Assembly: GCA_963514095.1 (NCBI GenBank)
Contig: OY741277.1
Location: 14,627,137-14,691,136 of the forward strand
Direction of reading: 5' to 3'
DNA from: Eutrigla gurnardus
Lineage: Eukaryota > Chordata > Actinopteri > Perciformes > Triglidae
DNA: 64,000 bases
Shown here: piece by piece, positions 41,401 through 50,506 of the stretch
Layout of the letters: each line of letters begins with the position of its first letter
Numbering within the stretch: position 1 is the first letter of the stretch
Translations under genes and position numbers: made by a program
Notes under the pieces: model-generated
Told to the model about the DNA's origin: nothing
The model's input: only the letters and a program-made list of their open reading frames with translations
The model's database searches: none

Positions 41401-43699
41401 AGTCATCAGCAAATTTCATGAAAACATCCAAAACAGCAATGGAACTAACAAGAACGTGTAAGACAAAGTCTGATATATATAGAGAGCTCCATTGGTGTTA
41501 AAAAAAACCTCATCAATGAACCAGGACATGAGGGACATTCCTTAGTTACTTCTTCCTGTCCCACATACACTGTCCTGCTGCCCCAAATACTCGGTAGAGC
41601 TTGAGAAATAGTGATTCCCAAACTTTGAACCTAACAATTGCACTTCAATTGGCCCCACGCGGCAACCTCCGGTTCTGAAAGGTGAAGCTGAAGTGCCTTA
41701 AGCTTGCATTCTCTCTGCTGGCCATCAGGGGGCAACTCCCCCCTGAGAAAATAACCTGATTTCATGGAAATCAATGAGAAAATGACCCTATTAAAACATG
41801 TGCATTGCCAATATGTGGGCCCTACTCCTCTTCTGGATGTCATGTAGTTAAAATGCAGCAATGGGACCAGGTTCTTCAGGGTGGGGCTCTTCCATGACAT
41901 CTCCATGAGTAAGGCACACATATTGTGGAGGAATGCACCTTGTATATACCATCGTGCCTTCATGACCCCAAATGTTCTTTCAATTATAGAACAGGCCAGC
42001 CTGCCATGCTTTCTATTAGAGCACACCTGCATCCTCTCTTGTAATATAGGTGTCTGAAAGGGGGGTCTACTTGTAATTTGAAGCTCAAGAACAAGCCTCC
42101 AGAGAGAAGAGATGGGGGTACGGGGAATTGAAATAAATAGGGCTGTCAAGAAATCTCCCAGAGGAGTCACAGATGACTTGAAGCCGAATAGATTAAATCT
42201 CTTTGTAGTTTAAACAAAAAAACGGGTTTATGTTTGGTTGGTTTGATTTGTATTTGACAGCCATCTACAGCCCCCACAGCTTTACTGAAGGCTCCGTCTG
42301 TGCCAGCTGTCAAAAATACAACCTCAGGCTTGCATCGGTGAATCTTCTTGGCAATGCTGTGTAAAACTTCATGTAAAAAGTCTTTTACAATTCTACATGA
42401 CATGTTTAGCGTCATCAAGGTAACATGATATGTTGCATGGCGGTGTCCCATTCCTCGTTAGACCATTTTGTGCCCAAACTGCCTCTTGCAATCAAGCTCT
42501 TACCAGCTGGCATAAAGTCTGTAAGGGTTCAGGGCTAATGCTGCGATGGGCCGGATATCATGACGGTTACAATGCAGATGCAGATTACAAACTAAATCAC
42601 CGCCAGCTTTATTCTTGTTGTTTGCACACCTGATGAATCAAAACATGATGTAACATCTGATCAAATGTTTGTTTGTAGATAACGGTTTACAACAAGCAGC
42701 TACATGGCTAAAACCTTCCTAGTGGACATTATAGATTATACTGTCCAAGTTGAGTTGTTGCAGCATCAAGAAGAGAGTCAGGATATAGTTTGCTATTGGT
42801 GCACTGCTGTTGCTGCCAGAAATAGCAAAGCATGGGGTCATTCCTAGACCCTGCTTACCCATGCAGGGGACTATCAAGATATCCCTCTGGATCACACAGA
42901 AATCCATTGTCAGGCTTCACGTCATGCTTTTTGTGTCTGGAAAGAACTGCTCTGAAGGCTTTTCTCGGTGGAAAAGATGTTTTCGCTCATCTCCCAACTG
43001 GCTTTCGGCAAGAGTTTGATTGACAGCTGGTTGAACTGGAACTGGAAAGTGTTTTTTTAAGAAAGTGCTCACTCTTTTCCAAACAGTTTCCAATGACGGC
43101 TTCTCATATAAGAAACCATCTGGCACGTCAGGTTAAGCTGTTGCCTCACTGGCCCTCACAACTCTGGCTTTAACAACTTGTATGAAAAGGCAAACCTGCG
43201 TTTCTGATGGAGCGGACCTCAATGATGCCTTATCTTTGTTTTGCTGGTGATGAGAAAGACATGAAAGCTCTGCGAGGACACACAGACGAGGAGTAATAAA
43301 AATATCTGATCAGCTCCGTCAAAAAGCCATCAGTGTGACAAAGAGAATGATGGACAGGCGAGGAGGGTGTGAATAGGAAATCGCAGCTGTCACATATGGA
43401 GATGCTCTGACAGTCACACAGGAATACCGTGACCCCTATGGTCAGCTAATCACACAGCAATCTCCATGTGTCAGACACACACCTCAATCAATGCAATGAT
43501 TTGATCTGCCCTGCATTTTACTGACACTTCTCAGACTGAATCGTATTTTTAACTCAAAACCCATGATAGCCATCAATGATTGGATTCCGAGCTAGTCGTG
43601 GTTAGCTAGCCGAGAGGTTGGAAGGAGATATAGGTTTCTAAAATGTTACGTTTCTGCATGAAAACCTGTGCTAACATTAGCAAAGTACGCCAATCAATC

Positions 43700-43734
<35 letters not shown>

Positions 43735-46435
43735 ATTTTATTTGTAATGCACTGTTAATTGTACATTGAACAATCTCAAGGTGCCACAGATTAAAACAAA
43801 AATAAAAACAGAATAAAAGAAGGTTTAAGAACAGCACAAAAAAGCACAAGTTAACTAAAATGCTTTTTTTTTTTTTTACCAGGTTGGGTTTTGAGAGATT
43901 CATTTTTATTTCAGTTGGCTTTGAATGAAGTGTTTTTTGGTGAATGCTCAAATCTGAGCTCTTGTCAATGGTGTTTAATTTATTTGGCGTGAGAGTTTCT
44001 GATCACACAAAAAGGATTTTCCTATTTAAAGTTGTGGCACAGAGAATATGGGATGACAACACTTCTTTCTATGTTCAGGGAGACATTACTTTAATATACA
44101 TTACAATCTGTTGATTTATACTACATTAATGCTCTGATTCACCAATACAGATCCTTTACATTTTCTGAATGTACTATATCGACCTGGAGGATTGAGTCTC
44201 CTACCCTGTGTGTGGAGATTTGCTGACAACAACATTCACAATCAATTCCCCTCAGTGCTGTTGACACATAAGACAAATGACAAGAATACAAGGTACTGTA
44301 GCACTGCGTCAACAATCACTTCAGTGAACCTTCAAAGTGAAGTAGTGACCTTAAGGCTCCCTCATGCTACGCAAACAGAGAATGCTGCTGTGTGTTATAT
44401 TTTTGCTTTCCCTTCCATCAGGGATCAAAGCTGAAATGTCAAAGAGTTACTGTATGTGTTATTTGGATGCTGGGGGTCTGGGGACCATGACAACAAATAA
44501 GCGGCTGGGGCAACACCATCACTGAATTACAGAATTCCCATTTCTGGTTGTTGCTGGTTATCTTGTGACAGAAAGTCAAATTTAGATAAGATTGCTTTAA
44601 AGCATGCCATACAATTTTATAAATATTCATTAAAAAACATTTTAAGAAACTGAGATGAAAAAGAAGGTAACCTTTGATAACTCAAACTAATTGACCCTAA
44701 TGAAATTGCAGATACTTAAAACTTATTGAAAAGGTAGGTAAAGGTAATAATTCTTTGAAAAGCCTCATTCGTTTAAATCCATGATTTTAAAGTCTTCGGT
44801 CGAATAGTCAAAAAATTCAGTCCTAGCGCCTTTTCCTTCTCAGGAAAGTTGGGAGGAGAACTCTAAAGGATTTAGGAAAAGACGACTGCGGTGCTGCAAA
44901 TAAATACAAATACCATTACATTATTATCACTGTCCACACACATTTATCAACTGCATGAAAGTAACTGTTAAATATGCAAATGAGCATATAGTTTGTTTTC
45001 ATGAACGGCCGAGGTGTGCGGTACTTTAAATGTTGCTCTCACAAGGAATTGTGGGTCGGTGTAATCTCCTTTCCTTTCGTATAGGAAGGTCCGTTGTATC
45101 CTATGCTAAAGGAGATCTGAAAGGAAGCATTGGAGCTCCTTTCCTTTGCATTTAGAGAATTCGAACGGCTCTTATCATGGTGGCCACTTGTTTACTTCCG
45201 GGTCACTTCTTCAGTTAGGAACCTTCCTAAGCAAAAAAGACTATTTGATAGCAATGCAAGAGAATATCACATTCGTCAAATGCCTCTACCAAGCATTTAA
45301 TATATATATATGAGACACATTCTCTTACCTCTAAGTTTGTAGGAATCCCCAGTAGTGGATTGAAGAGTAAACATGTAGGGATACTCGTCGTTGGAGACCA
45401 CCATTGCTCCGAGAAGAGGCAGAGACCCTCTGGGAGGTCGCTGGCTTTTACCGAGTTCATTCAGAAAATATTGGAGCTGGCCAACCTCGGGGTCCAGTAC
45501 AAAATATCTGCAGGAGGGAGACGTGAGAGAGACATTTACCAGAGGACACATGAGATGGAGAGAGGTTGGACAGAACATCGGGACAGAGAGGGTCTATAGA
45601 GAGGAAGGGGCCATGGTAAGAGCTGTGTGGAGGTAATCCCTCATTCCCTCATCAGTCATTGATGAGGTGAGGTGTCATTGATTGAGCTCTCTTACTGTCT
45701 GACTGGGGAAAGCTCACGACACCTAAAACAAAACGTAAACAATTCTCGTATTAATATTCCAATTCAGAGACACAGTGAGGGAGTCGGACATCACTCCAGC
45801 ATCCTCTGAAGTGGGATGGCTTGAAAAATCATAAGGAGAGCAGGCGGCAACCTCCGCTTCTGAAAAGTGAAGCCAATGCTTAAGTGCATTAAAAAACATG
45901 CATTTTCTTTACCGGCCATCAGGGGGCGACTCCTCTGGTTACAAAAAGAAGTCTGATTGCATTGAAGTCGATGTGAAAATGACCCGACTTCACACTTGAT
46001 TTATTATCTCAGTAAACATTGTAAACATGAGTTTATGGTTTCAATCTGTAGTTTCAAGTCTTCTCTAATACAGCATGATGTTCATCTAGTAAATTATGGT
46101 CCATTTTAGAGTAAAATAGACGATAAAACGGGGTATGCTTCAGGGTGTTACCACAATGTCACTACTGCTGCCACGCTACTGTTGCTACCATGGTTCCAAG
46201 TCAACTAACAACTATGAGTACTTTGAATTAGAGAGACTAACAGCTTCATACCAGAAACCAGATGGAACCAGATGAAGTTCGTGCAGAGTTCGAGGCTTCA
46301 AAACTGTAGACCATAAACCGATGGGTGACATCACAAGGAATACGTTGTTACATACAGTCTATGATTGAGAGTCGTTGTACTCTAGTTATCATATTTTATC
46401 TCCCCTTTGAACCTCCTGCTCACACTGCCCCCCCC

Positions 46436-46515
<80 letters not shown>

Positions 46516-49453
46516 AACATTCAACCACCATTGGTGTAGTATTGCTCAGTCAGCATTCTCCACTCGTGCCGAGAGTGAGGACAAATCTTATTCCATCTCG
46601 CACAGGAGCTCCTATGAGCCACTGAGGGCTGAGTGATTTCACCCTGGAGTCTTTAATATGGTCATGAAGCGGAGTCTCTAAGCACTGATGAGAACCAGCG
46701 GCGGCGGGGAGCGAGTGAAGCAGGGATGGATGAAGGGACAGAAATGCTGCTGCAGGGATCGAGAGAGCAAAAAGCACAAAGCTTTACTAGAAGACAAAGG
46801 AACCACGGCAATGAGAAGAAAGAGGCCACTATGAATAATTTAAATCTGTTTTCACACAGCAATCTGTTTCTTCCGCTCCACCGCCGTCATGTGACCGTGT
46901 GGCATGCAGTGGAACATCAAGTGGCTCTCACACCTCCCTTTGCTCTCCAAATGTAGATAATCAGCAGCACCAGCGTAAAGCAGCGTGAATCAATACGCCG
47001 CCTGTCAGTTTTGTGTGTTAGGTGGAGGGGTTAGGTGTCTTCTGTCACCAGATGCAGCAGGGAACATGGCGGAGCATAACGACATGTTCAACATCGCTGG
47101 CACTCATGCATGGAGCATGTCACCCTGATGTATGTACATCATATCTCCAGTGTTGTAAACTAAAGCGGAATGGTTGCTTTTTTGTTTTCTCATCACTACG
47201 TCAACCTTTCCAATAAAGTGAAATAACCACAGAGAAGCACAGAAATGGACGCCGGCAAATAACTACGGAATAAATAGACACGATAAAAGCTAAAGCAAAA
47301 TATCAGATTCATACGGAGAGCATATGGAGAAAACAGACGGAGAGAAAAATTTAAATAGAAATAACGATAAAGAAAAATATAGAGAATTAATCAATAGAAA
47401 CAAATTCAGAGACTCTGAAGTGAGAAGGGAGGGAGGCAGATAAATGGATAAGCAATATACAATAGATGCGCCGTAGGCAAAAAATAAACGGAGAGAATGA
47501 ACTTAAAGATATGTTGCACTACTGATGAGGCAATGATGAACACCATGGGCCTATCCATCCAATATCTGTGACGGTTTATCCTGTTCAGGGTCACGGGGGG
47601 TGGAGCCACGTTGGGGGAAGACGCACAATCACACATACAGGCAATTTAGAGTCATCAATTAACCTACATGTCTTTGGACTTACGGTTACAATCACTATGG
47701 AAGTGGCATTACTTAAGAATGGATGTTGATTTCCTGTGATTTCCTTCTAATGGGAGTGGAGAACAAACATGATGGCAGGAATTGGCTTCAGTCTAATGAC
47801 ACCAGCTCAGCCAGCAAAAGCAGGTATGGAGGTCATTGGACAGGAATGATGAAGGCGTAGAGTGCACGTCTCATTCATGTTGTCTCCTGCAGCCAACGCT
47901 GGAGGCTGAGATATGAGCTGGATGAAAAGGGGAGCTGGATGAATGGCTTAGGCAGTAAGTGCATTGATCTTTCTACGAACCCTGACACCTCACTCATCCG
48001 TCAGCGAGGTGTCCGGCCAGCCATTAGGGCCATGTAACTCTCGCCAGGTACCAAATCTATCAGTCAAGTTTGCAGAGCGGAGCGACTACTGGAAGCATGG
48101 AGGCTGGAGACAGGAGAATGAAAAGCAGTTCACTTAGATTGCAGCAGCAGCAGGCGGAGGGGCTGTGCACTTCAGGAAGCCGGAGACGCTGACAGATAAA
48201 GAGCGACGCACAAAGAGACAGCAGTAGATGGGGAAAAAATAGAAAAATTAAAAATAGAGTGGAAAAATAACTGACGGAGAAAAAAGGCTCAGATGAAAAG
48301 ATGTAACAAAGAGAGACGAGAAGAGAAAGAATTTAAAGTAAGACAGGCAAAGGCCTATATAACTGATGTATGAGTATTGAGTAATGGAACACTTTTTGAT
48401 TCCTACATCAAGGCCAGGAGCCGGAACGGACTGATTTAATCACACAAGAGTCACCCTCTGGTGTTCCCAGTGGGACCTTGTTTTGGAAATAAATATGTAT
48501 GGTGGTCAATGGCCGTGCTTATATACCATGAATTACATGTATGATGTTTGTCAATTTAAAAGGTAATTTTGCGGGGCAATCGACCTGCAATTATACAGCG
48601 CTTTTCTAGTCTTCTGACTCCTCAAGGCTCTTTACACTACATATCAGCGGTCAGCCATTCACACACATTCATACCGAAGCCTCTACGATTAGCTTCCACT
48701 CCTTATCAATGAAAGTGCATTGCCTACACACAGTGCAAGTCACGGTTCCTGCAGCTAAATGAAAAACAGCTATAATTTGTCTGACTAGTCTGGCGATGTT
48801 ACATATTTATGGGTTTACTACTGTTTTCTTTTGCCCCGCCTAACAGGTACTTAATCCAGCCTCAGTCTCATTTACATGAATGCAGCATGAAAACGACTCT
48901 GGATTCAGCTATTAATGCATTTTACAACATGTGGGGCCTAATGACTTAAATAAGGACTATTCAAGTATTCAAACTAAGTTAATTTACATTTTAAAAAAAT
49001 GGTCCGCTGTTTCACAGATGTCCCCCCCCCCACCTCCGCCCGATGTCTCTGGGAATGTATTTTTGGGCCCGGTGACATCACGTGACCACGCAGAAGTTGT
49101 AATCCCACGACTTGGCCACTGTGTGAAATTTGCTTCAAAGCCCGACACTCTTTCTGGGGGGCTCGGCTTATACTCTGTCAACCACGTTGTCACAACAAAT
49201 AACAACAACTAAATCCCCTCTGACAGGCTGAGAACAACGATGATGATACAAACATGATGCTGCGTGTCTCCAGGCTCAGTGACAGGAAGCCAAACGAAAG
49301 CAAAGATCGGGGCTTCATAAAGGATGGAGATATTTATATCATATTCAAGCACGCGTACACAACCTGCTGACGCACACTTGTGCACAAACACACACACAGA
49401 CTCTAGTTTCTCATGTGTTTCTGAGTAAAATACAGCAGTGTATACTCCTATAG

Positions 49454-49498
<45 letters not shown>

Positions 49499-50506
49499 TG
49501 TGTGTGTGTACACCACCACACGCTGTCAAAATGTGATCACGGAGCTCATTACACGTTTGGATGCTTTCCCTATAGATCCACTGGCACGATGAGAGAGTGA
49601 GACCGAGAGTGAGCTGTTAAAGAGAGAGAGAGAGTGGAGAGTGTAGGGAGTATTGAGATGCAGGAGAGGAGTGCAGGGCTTTCCTGATCCTGGATGACTC
49701 ATTCAGCGTTTCTGGGACTCCCACCCCCACATCTCCTCTCTCTGGCTGAGCCATCACCGCAGGTTCAAACTGAATGAATGGGAGGATGCACACGCACAGA
49801 TGGGGTGGCCCGGCGGTGTGCAGACCCACGCACACATTTTTGTGGGATCTCGCCCCGAAGTTGGTTATGATGCCACTTTGGTCAGATGTATATAAAGCAT
49901 TGTCAAAAAAAGCTGACATTGCAGTTGAATTTAGAGGGATGCACTTTGTTTTTATGTAATTCTTGTGACCACACAGAGGGGATTAGCAAAAAAAAAAAAC
50001 CCCATAGTGTTCACATATGACATTTTACAACACTATACCAGAACAGTTGGGATTAAATCAACTGGGGGTGGAAGGTGTTGGATCTTAAACTCAGTTTTGA
50101 GGCAGATTAAATACTTCTATCCACCTCTCATCGTCCAAAAACTGCATAGAACTGCTCAGACCTAATTTAGACCCATTTGAAGATTAAAACAACACATCCT
50201 CTCCGTGTAACACTAGCTGTTTGTGTGACTAAATGAATCCCCGTGTCAGTCCATGACCTACCTGCTCTGCCAGCCCTGGAGCGGGTTGGTGTATTTCTTC
50301 AGGACACCCTCCAGGTGCCGCTTGTTACGGGTTGTTTTGTGAAGCGAGGCGCCCGACCCCGCGCCGCCGTCCCTGGTCCCGGACCCTGCGCCGCCGTCCC
50401 TGGTCCCGGACCCCACTCGGTGCTCAGGTGCGGCCGGGCTGCGCTGCTCCTGCTGCCTCCTGCAGGGACTCCAAGCGGGGCTCTCCTGACGCGCTGGCCG
50501 GCTCAT
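11914..50506 (-). CDS. osbpl10: oxysterol-binding protein-related protein 10 (ORP10)
   Basis: ORP10 is a PH-domain lipid-transfer protein that exchanges phosphatidylserine and PI4P at ER-endosome/Golgi contacts. Exons, minus strand: 50262-50506, 45329-45507, 41170-41249, 35027-35119, 33929-34298, 32026-32147, 30114-30155, 21461-21625, 18985-19507, 14904-15090, 13279-13461, 12082-12235, 11914-11958. All have GT-AG borders and phases that close into about 795 codons (human 764). The PH domain spans residues 65-165 (LEGVLKKYTNPLQGWQSR...). A serine-rich linker includes [18 protein letters not shown]. The OSBP-related domain has KKPYNPILGE (about 493-502) and the family signature EQVSHHPP (about 562-569). 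The protein ends NPLWKTH. OSBPL10 rather than OSBPL11 is favoured by VPRDRVRPLRT, KSKFMGMSVGVSMVGEG and linker similarity. The 32.0 and 30.1 kb exons are less certain. Human residues just after the PH domain have no counterpart that I could find. Confidence 0.95.
11961..11987. repeat. (CA)n forming the last osbpl10 splice acceptor
   Basis: 27 bp of AC units. On the minus strand (TG)n runs directly into TAG at the exon. Confidence 0.97.
12082..12235 (-). CDS. osbpl10: osbpl10 penultimate exon
   Basis: The exon reads RLWQHVTASLRAGNMDAATE, then HKHRLEERQR and TPWKPQYFIKE. This is the charged C-terminal helix of ORPs with its WKPxYF motif. The acceptor is TTTCTGCAG and the donor GAG before GTGAGC. 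It leaves in phase 0. Confidence 0.94.
13279..13461 (-). CDS. osbpl10: osbpl10 OSBP-related domain exon
   Basis: The exon reads VTAEVKHNQTGNIVCKAQGE, then WNGMLEFTY, and ends EKQGQYES plus two bases of a split Arg before GTGAGT. Phase 2 at both ends. It matches the human ORP10 segment RVTAEVKHN...EWNGTLEFTY. Confidence 0.95.
14904..15090 (-). CDS. osbpl10: osbpl10 OSBP-related domain exon
   Basis: The exon reads VLYLLEHDEQYVFTLPCAYA, followed by SILTVPWVELGGKV and FHTKPFYGGKVH, all hallmarks of the ORP beta-barrel. Its 187 nt run from phase 1 to phase 2. The donor is ACACAG before GTAGGC. Confidence 0.95.
17011..17090. repeat. (CA)n microsatellite
   Basis: About 80 bp, one G interruption near 17078, in an osbpl10 intron. 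Confidence 0.97.
17395..17455 (+). repeat. dispersed repeat E, copy 2
   Basis: GGGATCTTATTTTGGAAAAA and ATGATGTTCGTCAATTTCAA match the two ends of the copy at 48475 with a shorter middle. Confidence 0.45.
18985..19507 (-). CDS. osbpl10: osbpl10 core of OSBP-related domain with EQVSHHPP
   Basis: This is the longest exon (523 nt). It starts VVLPTFILEKRSLLEMYANF, contains KKPYNPILGE, and reaches the diagnostic EQVSHHPP, ending SMVGEG before GTAAGAG. The segment between the two motifs carries a fish-specific Thr/Pro/Gly-rich insertion. The histidine pair and KPYNP loop, needed for PI4P binding in this family, are intact. Confidence 0.96.
21461..21625 (-). CDS. osbpl10: osbpl10 acidic linker exon
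   Basis: 55 codons, phase 0 at both ends. The exon begins GQQQSQTSSPESLDL, then an acidic run (TDTEDNEEEDLG), then DDQRSIMLHLLSQLKLGMDL, matching human EDQRSIILHLISQLKLGMDL. The donor is AAGG before GTAAGA. Confidence 0.93.
23458..23700 (-). repeat. dispersed repeat A, copy 3
   Basis: Inverse copy with GCTGTATTGAAGAAGACTTT, TTACAATGTTTACTGAAG and CCCCCTGATGGCCAGTAGAG. It lies in an osbpl10 intron. Confidence 0.75.
23958..23992. repeat. (CA)n microsatellite
   Basis: 35 bp of AC units in an osbpl10 intron. A second short CA tract is at 24169-24193, next to the candidate exon donor at 24212. Confidence 0.95.
24213..24400 (-). CDS. osbpl10: osbpl10 candidate alternative exon or alternative first exon
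   Basis: The segment is open for 188 nt between an acceptor whose pyrimidine tract is a (TTC)16 repeat (then CACCGTCAG) and a good donor (AAC before GTGAGT). It goes from phase 1 to phase 0, as the 32.0-kb exon does. It also contains an in-frame ATG at 24278 (MVDMKSSRTPNKSTGVVCQASN begins there, shortened here) that could start a PH-less isoform joined to the 21.6-kb exon. No recognised homology was found. Confidence 0.4.
24409..24456. repeat. (GAA)16 microsatellite
   Basis: 48 bp of GAA units. On the minus strand (TTC)n is the pyrimidine tract ahead of the CAG at 24401-24403. Confidence 0.97.
25224..25243. repeat. 20-bp perfect palindrome
   Basis: GCTAGCTAACGTTAGCTAGC is self-complementary, in an osbpl10 intron. 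Confidence 0.9.
26446..26490. repeat. (GT)n microsatellite
   Basis: 45 bp with one TTT interruption, in an osbpl10 intron. Confidence 0.95.
27006..27044. repeat. (GT)n microsatellite
   Basis: About 39 bp with GC interruptions, in an osbpl10 intron. Confidence 0.95.
30114..30155 (-). CDS. osbpl10: osbpl10 candidate 42-nt microexon
   Basis: Minus strand: acceptor CTCATCCTCTTCCAG, then 42 nt reading LQALDREALVEENM, then donor ATG before GTAAGG. It is phase 0 at both ends and lies between two exons that meet in phase 0, so it can be included or skipped without changing the frame. Both splice sites look excellent. This is inferred from sequence only. Confidence 0.55.
32026..32147 (-). CDS. osbpl10: osbpl10 candidate linker exon
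   Basis: A strong acceptor (TTTCCTTTCCCTCCAG) is followed by 122 open nt reading DNSTGWSRSLSEKQGKNASQ and on to HAGPPE, then GAG before GTATTC, a weak donor. It enters in phase 1, exactly what the upstream exon needs, and leaves in phase 0. The sequence loosely resembles the human linker around GWHGSKSHSTEQLKNG. I infer the exon; there is no transcript evidence. Confidence 0.6.
33929..34298 (-). CDS. osbpl10: osbpl10 linker exon with [18 protein letters not shown]
   Basis: The 370-nt exon starts [20 protein letters not shown], almost identical to human ORP10. It continues through a low-complexity serine-rich linker with a QNQNQNQN run encoded by a hexanucleotide repeat near 34178-34205. The donor is CATGCAG before GTGAGC, leaving phase 1. 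Confidence 0.9.
35027..35119 (-). CDS. osbpl10: osbpl10 linker exon (EGQQKNLVNSIES)
   Basis: The 93 nt (31 codons, phase 0 at both ends) read VMIQAEGQQKNLVNSIES and on to PLSSLDE, matching the human segment EGQQKNLVHAIES. The acceptor is a (TG)14 microsatellite running straight into TAG. The donor is GAG before GTAACA. Confidence 0.9.
35122..35149. repeat. (CA)14 forming an osbpl10 splice acceptor
   Basis: 28 bp. On the minus strand (TG)14 is directly followed by TAG and the exon at 35119. Confidence 0.97.
38065..38097. repeat. 15-bp perfect inverted repeat with 3-nt loop
   Basis: Arms 38065-38079 (CAAACCAATTGGTTG) and 38083-38097 pair perfectly around GAG. Each arm holds CCAATTGG, itself palindromic. 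Confidence 0.9.
40355..40440 (+). repeat. dispersed repeat D, copy 1
   Basis: GGCTCCAGCCCCCCCACAAC, ending GAAGATGGATGGATGG, is the reverse orientation of the copy at 47552 (CATCCAATATCTGTGACGGT and CAGGGTCACGGGGGGTGGAG). I recall this family as widespread in teleosts. Confidence 0.6.
41170..41249 (-). CDS. osbpl10: osbpl10 exon 3: C-terminal helix of PH domain
   Basis: The 80-nt exon reads ALDAQEQELWMTQLQLCS and onward to SSAK, then the donor GTACGTG. The motif matches the PH C-terminal helix in ORP10 (human ADAKEKQFWVTQLRAC). It enters in phase 1 and leaves in phase 0. Confidence 0.92.
41631..42451 (-). pseudogene. degenerate PIF/Harbinger-type transposase
   Basis: Two frames that meet at 42167-42170 carry transposase signatures on the minus strand. 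The upstream frame has VGAVDGCQIQIKP, the DDE-domain aspartate block typical of Harbinger/HARBI1. The downstream frame has SIIERTFGVMKARW followed by LHNMCALL. The central part of the catalytic domain is missing or scrambled, so this is a dead copy. It sits in the osbpl10 intron between exons 2 and 3. Its 3' end is immediately followed by a copy of the dispersed repeat described at 41657. Confidence 0.75.
41657..41796 (+). repeat. dispersed repeat A, copy 4 (partial)
   Basis: CGGCAACCTCCGGTTCTGAA, CTTGCATTCTCTCTGCTGGC and CATCAGGGGGCAACTCC match the left half of the family. It directly follows the end of the Harbinger-like transposase relic. Confidence 0.75.
42940..43035 (+). pseudogene. helicase-like (RecQ-type Walker A) relic
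   Basis: The plus frame reads ERTALKAFLGGKDVFAHLPT and then GF. A one-base shift then gives GKSL, together a broken LPTGFGKS Walker A box as in RecQ-like helicases. Only about 30 residues are recognisable and the frame is disrupted. It is probably carried by a transposon or a processed fragment. Confidence 0.4.
43700..43732. repeat. (AAT)11 microsatellite
   Basis: 33 bp of AAT units in an osbpl10 intron. Confidence 0.95.
45329..45507 (-). CDS. osbpl10: osbpl10 exon 2: core of PH domain
   Basis: The acceptor CTCCTGCAG at 45508-45516 completes the split Arg codon and reads RYFVLDPEVGQLQYFLNE, a PH-domain strand typical of ORPs. The exon ends SYKLR plus one base before GTAAGAG. Its 179 nt keep the frame into exon 3. 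Confidence 0.93.
45845..46366 (+). repeat. dispersed repeat A, copy 5 (longest)
   Basis: This copy contains every block seen in the others. It then extends through CGATGGGTGACATCACAAGG to TACATACAGTCTATG, a terminal sequence I recall from teleost interspersed repeats. It is about 520 bp and has no coding frame. Confidence 0.75.
46444..46509. repeat. (CA)n microsatellite
   Basis: 66 bp, preceded by a C-rich run, in osbpl10 intron 1. Confidence 0.97.
47552..47690 (-). repeat. dispersed repeat D, copy 2
   Basis: Contains TATCCTGTTCAGGGTCACGG and GGCAATTTAGAGTCATCAAT followed by TAACCTACATGTCTTTGGA. It lies in osbpl10 intron 1 and pairs with the inverse copy at 40355. Confidence 0.6.
48475..48565 (+). 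repeat. dispersed repeat E, copy 1
   Basis: GGGACCTTGTTTTGGAAATA and ATGATGTTTGTCAATTTAAA are shared with 17395-17455. Confidence 0.45.
48565..48745. repeat. SINE-like interspersed repeat C
   Basis: TATACAGCGCTTTTCTAGTC, CTTTACACTACATATCAGC and CATTCACACACATTCATACC form a recalled teleost interspersed element. Only one copy was seen here. Confidence 0.5.
49456..49509. repeat. (GT)n microsatellite
   Basis: About 54 bp with one TTT interruption, in osbpl10 intron 1. Confidence 0.95.
50262..50506 (-). CDS. osbpl10: osbpl10 exon 1: start codon, low-complexity N-terminus, start of PH domain
   Basis: The ATG is at 50506-50504. The exon encodes 81 codons plus two bases of a split Arg and ends in CAGAGCAG before GTAGGT. 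The N-terminus is Gly/Ser/Arg-rich with a nine-residue tandem repeat (GSGTRDGGA twice). The last 17 residues, LEGVLKKYTNPLQGWQS, are the first PH strand and match ORP10/ORP11. GC content is high, as expected for a CpG-rich first exon. Confidence 0.92.

Larger units (their letters stand above)
45508..50261. other. osbpl10 intron 1
   Basis: Non-coding, with repeats A, C, D and E and two microsatellites. A C-rich run lies at 49021. No exon recognised. Confidence 0.6.
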
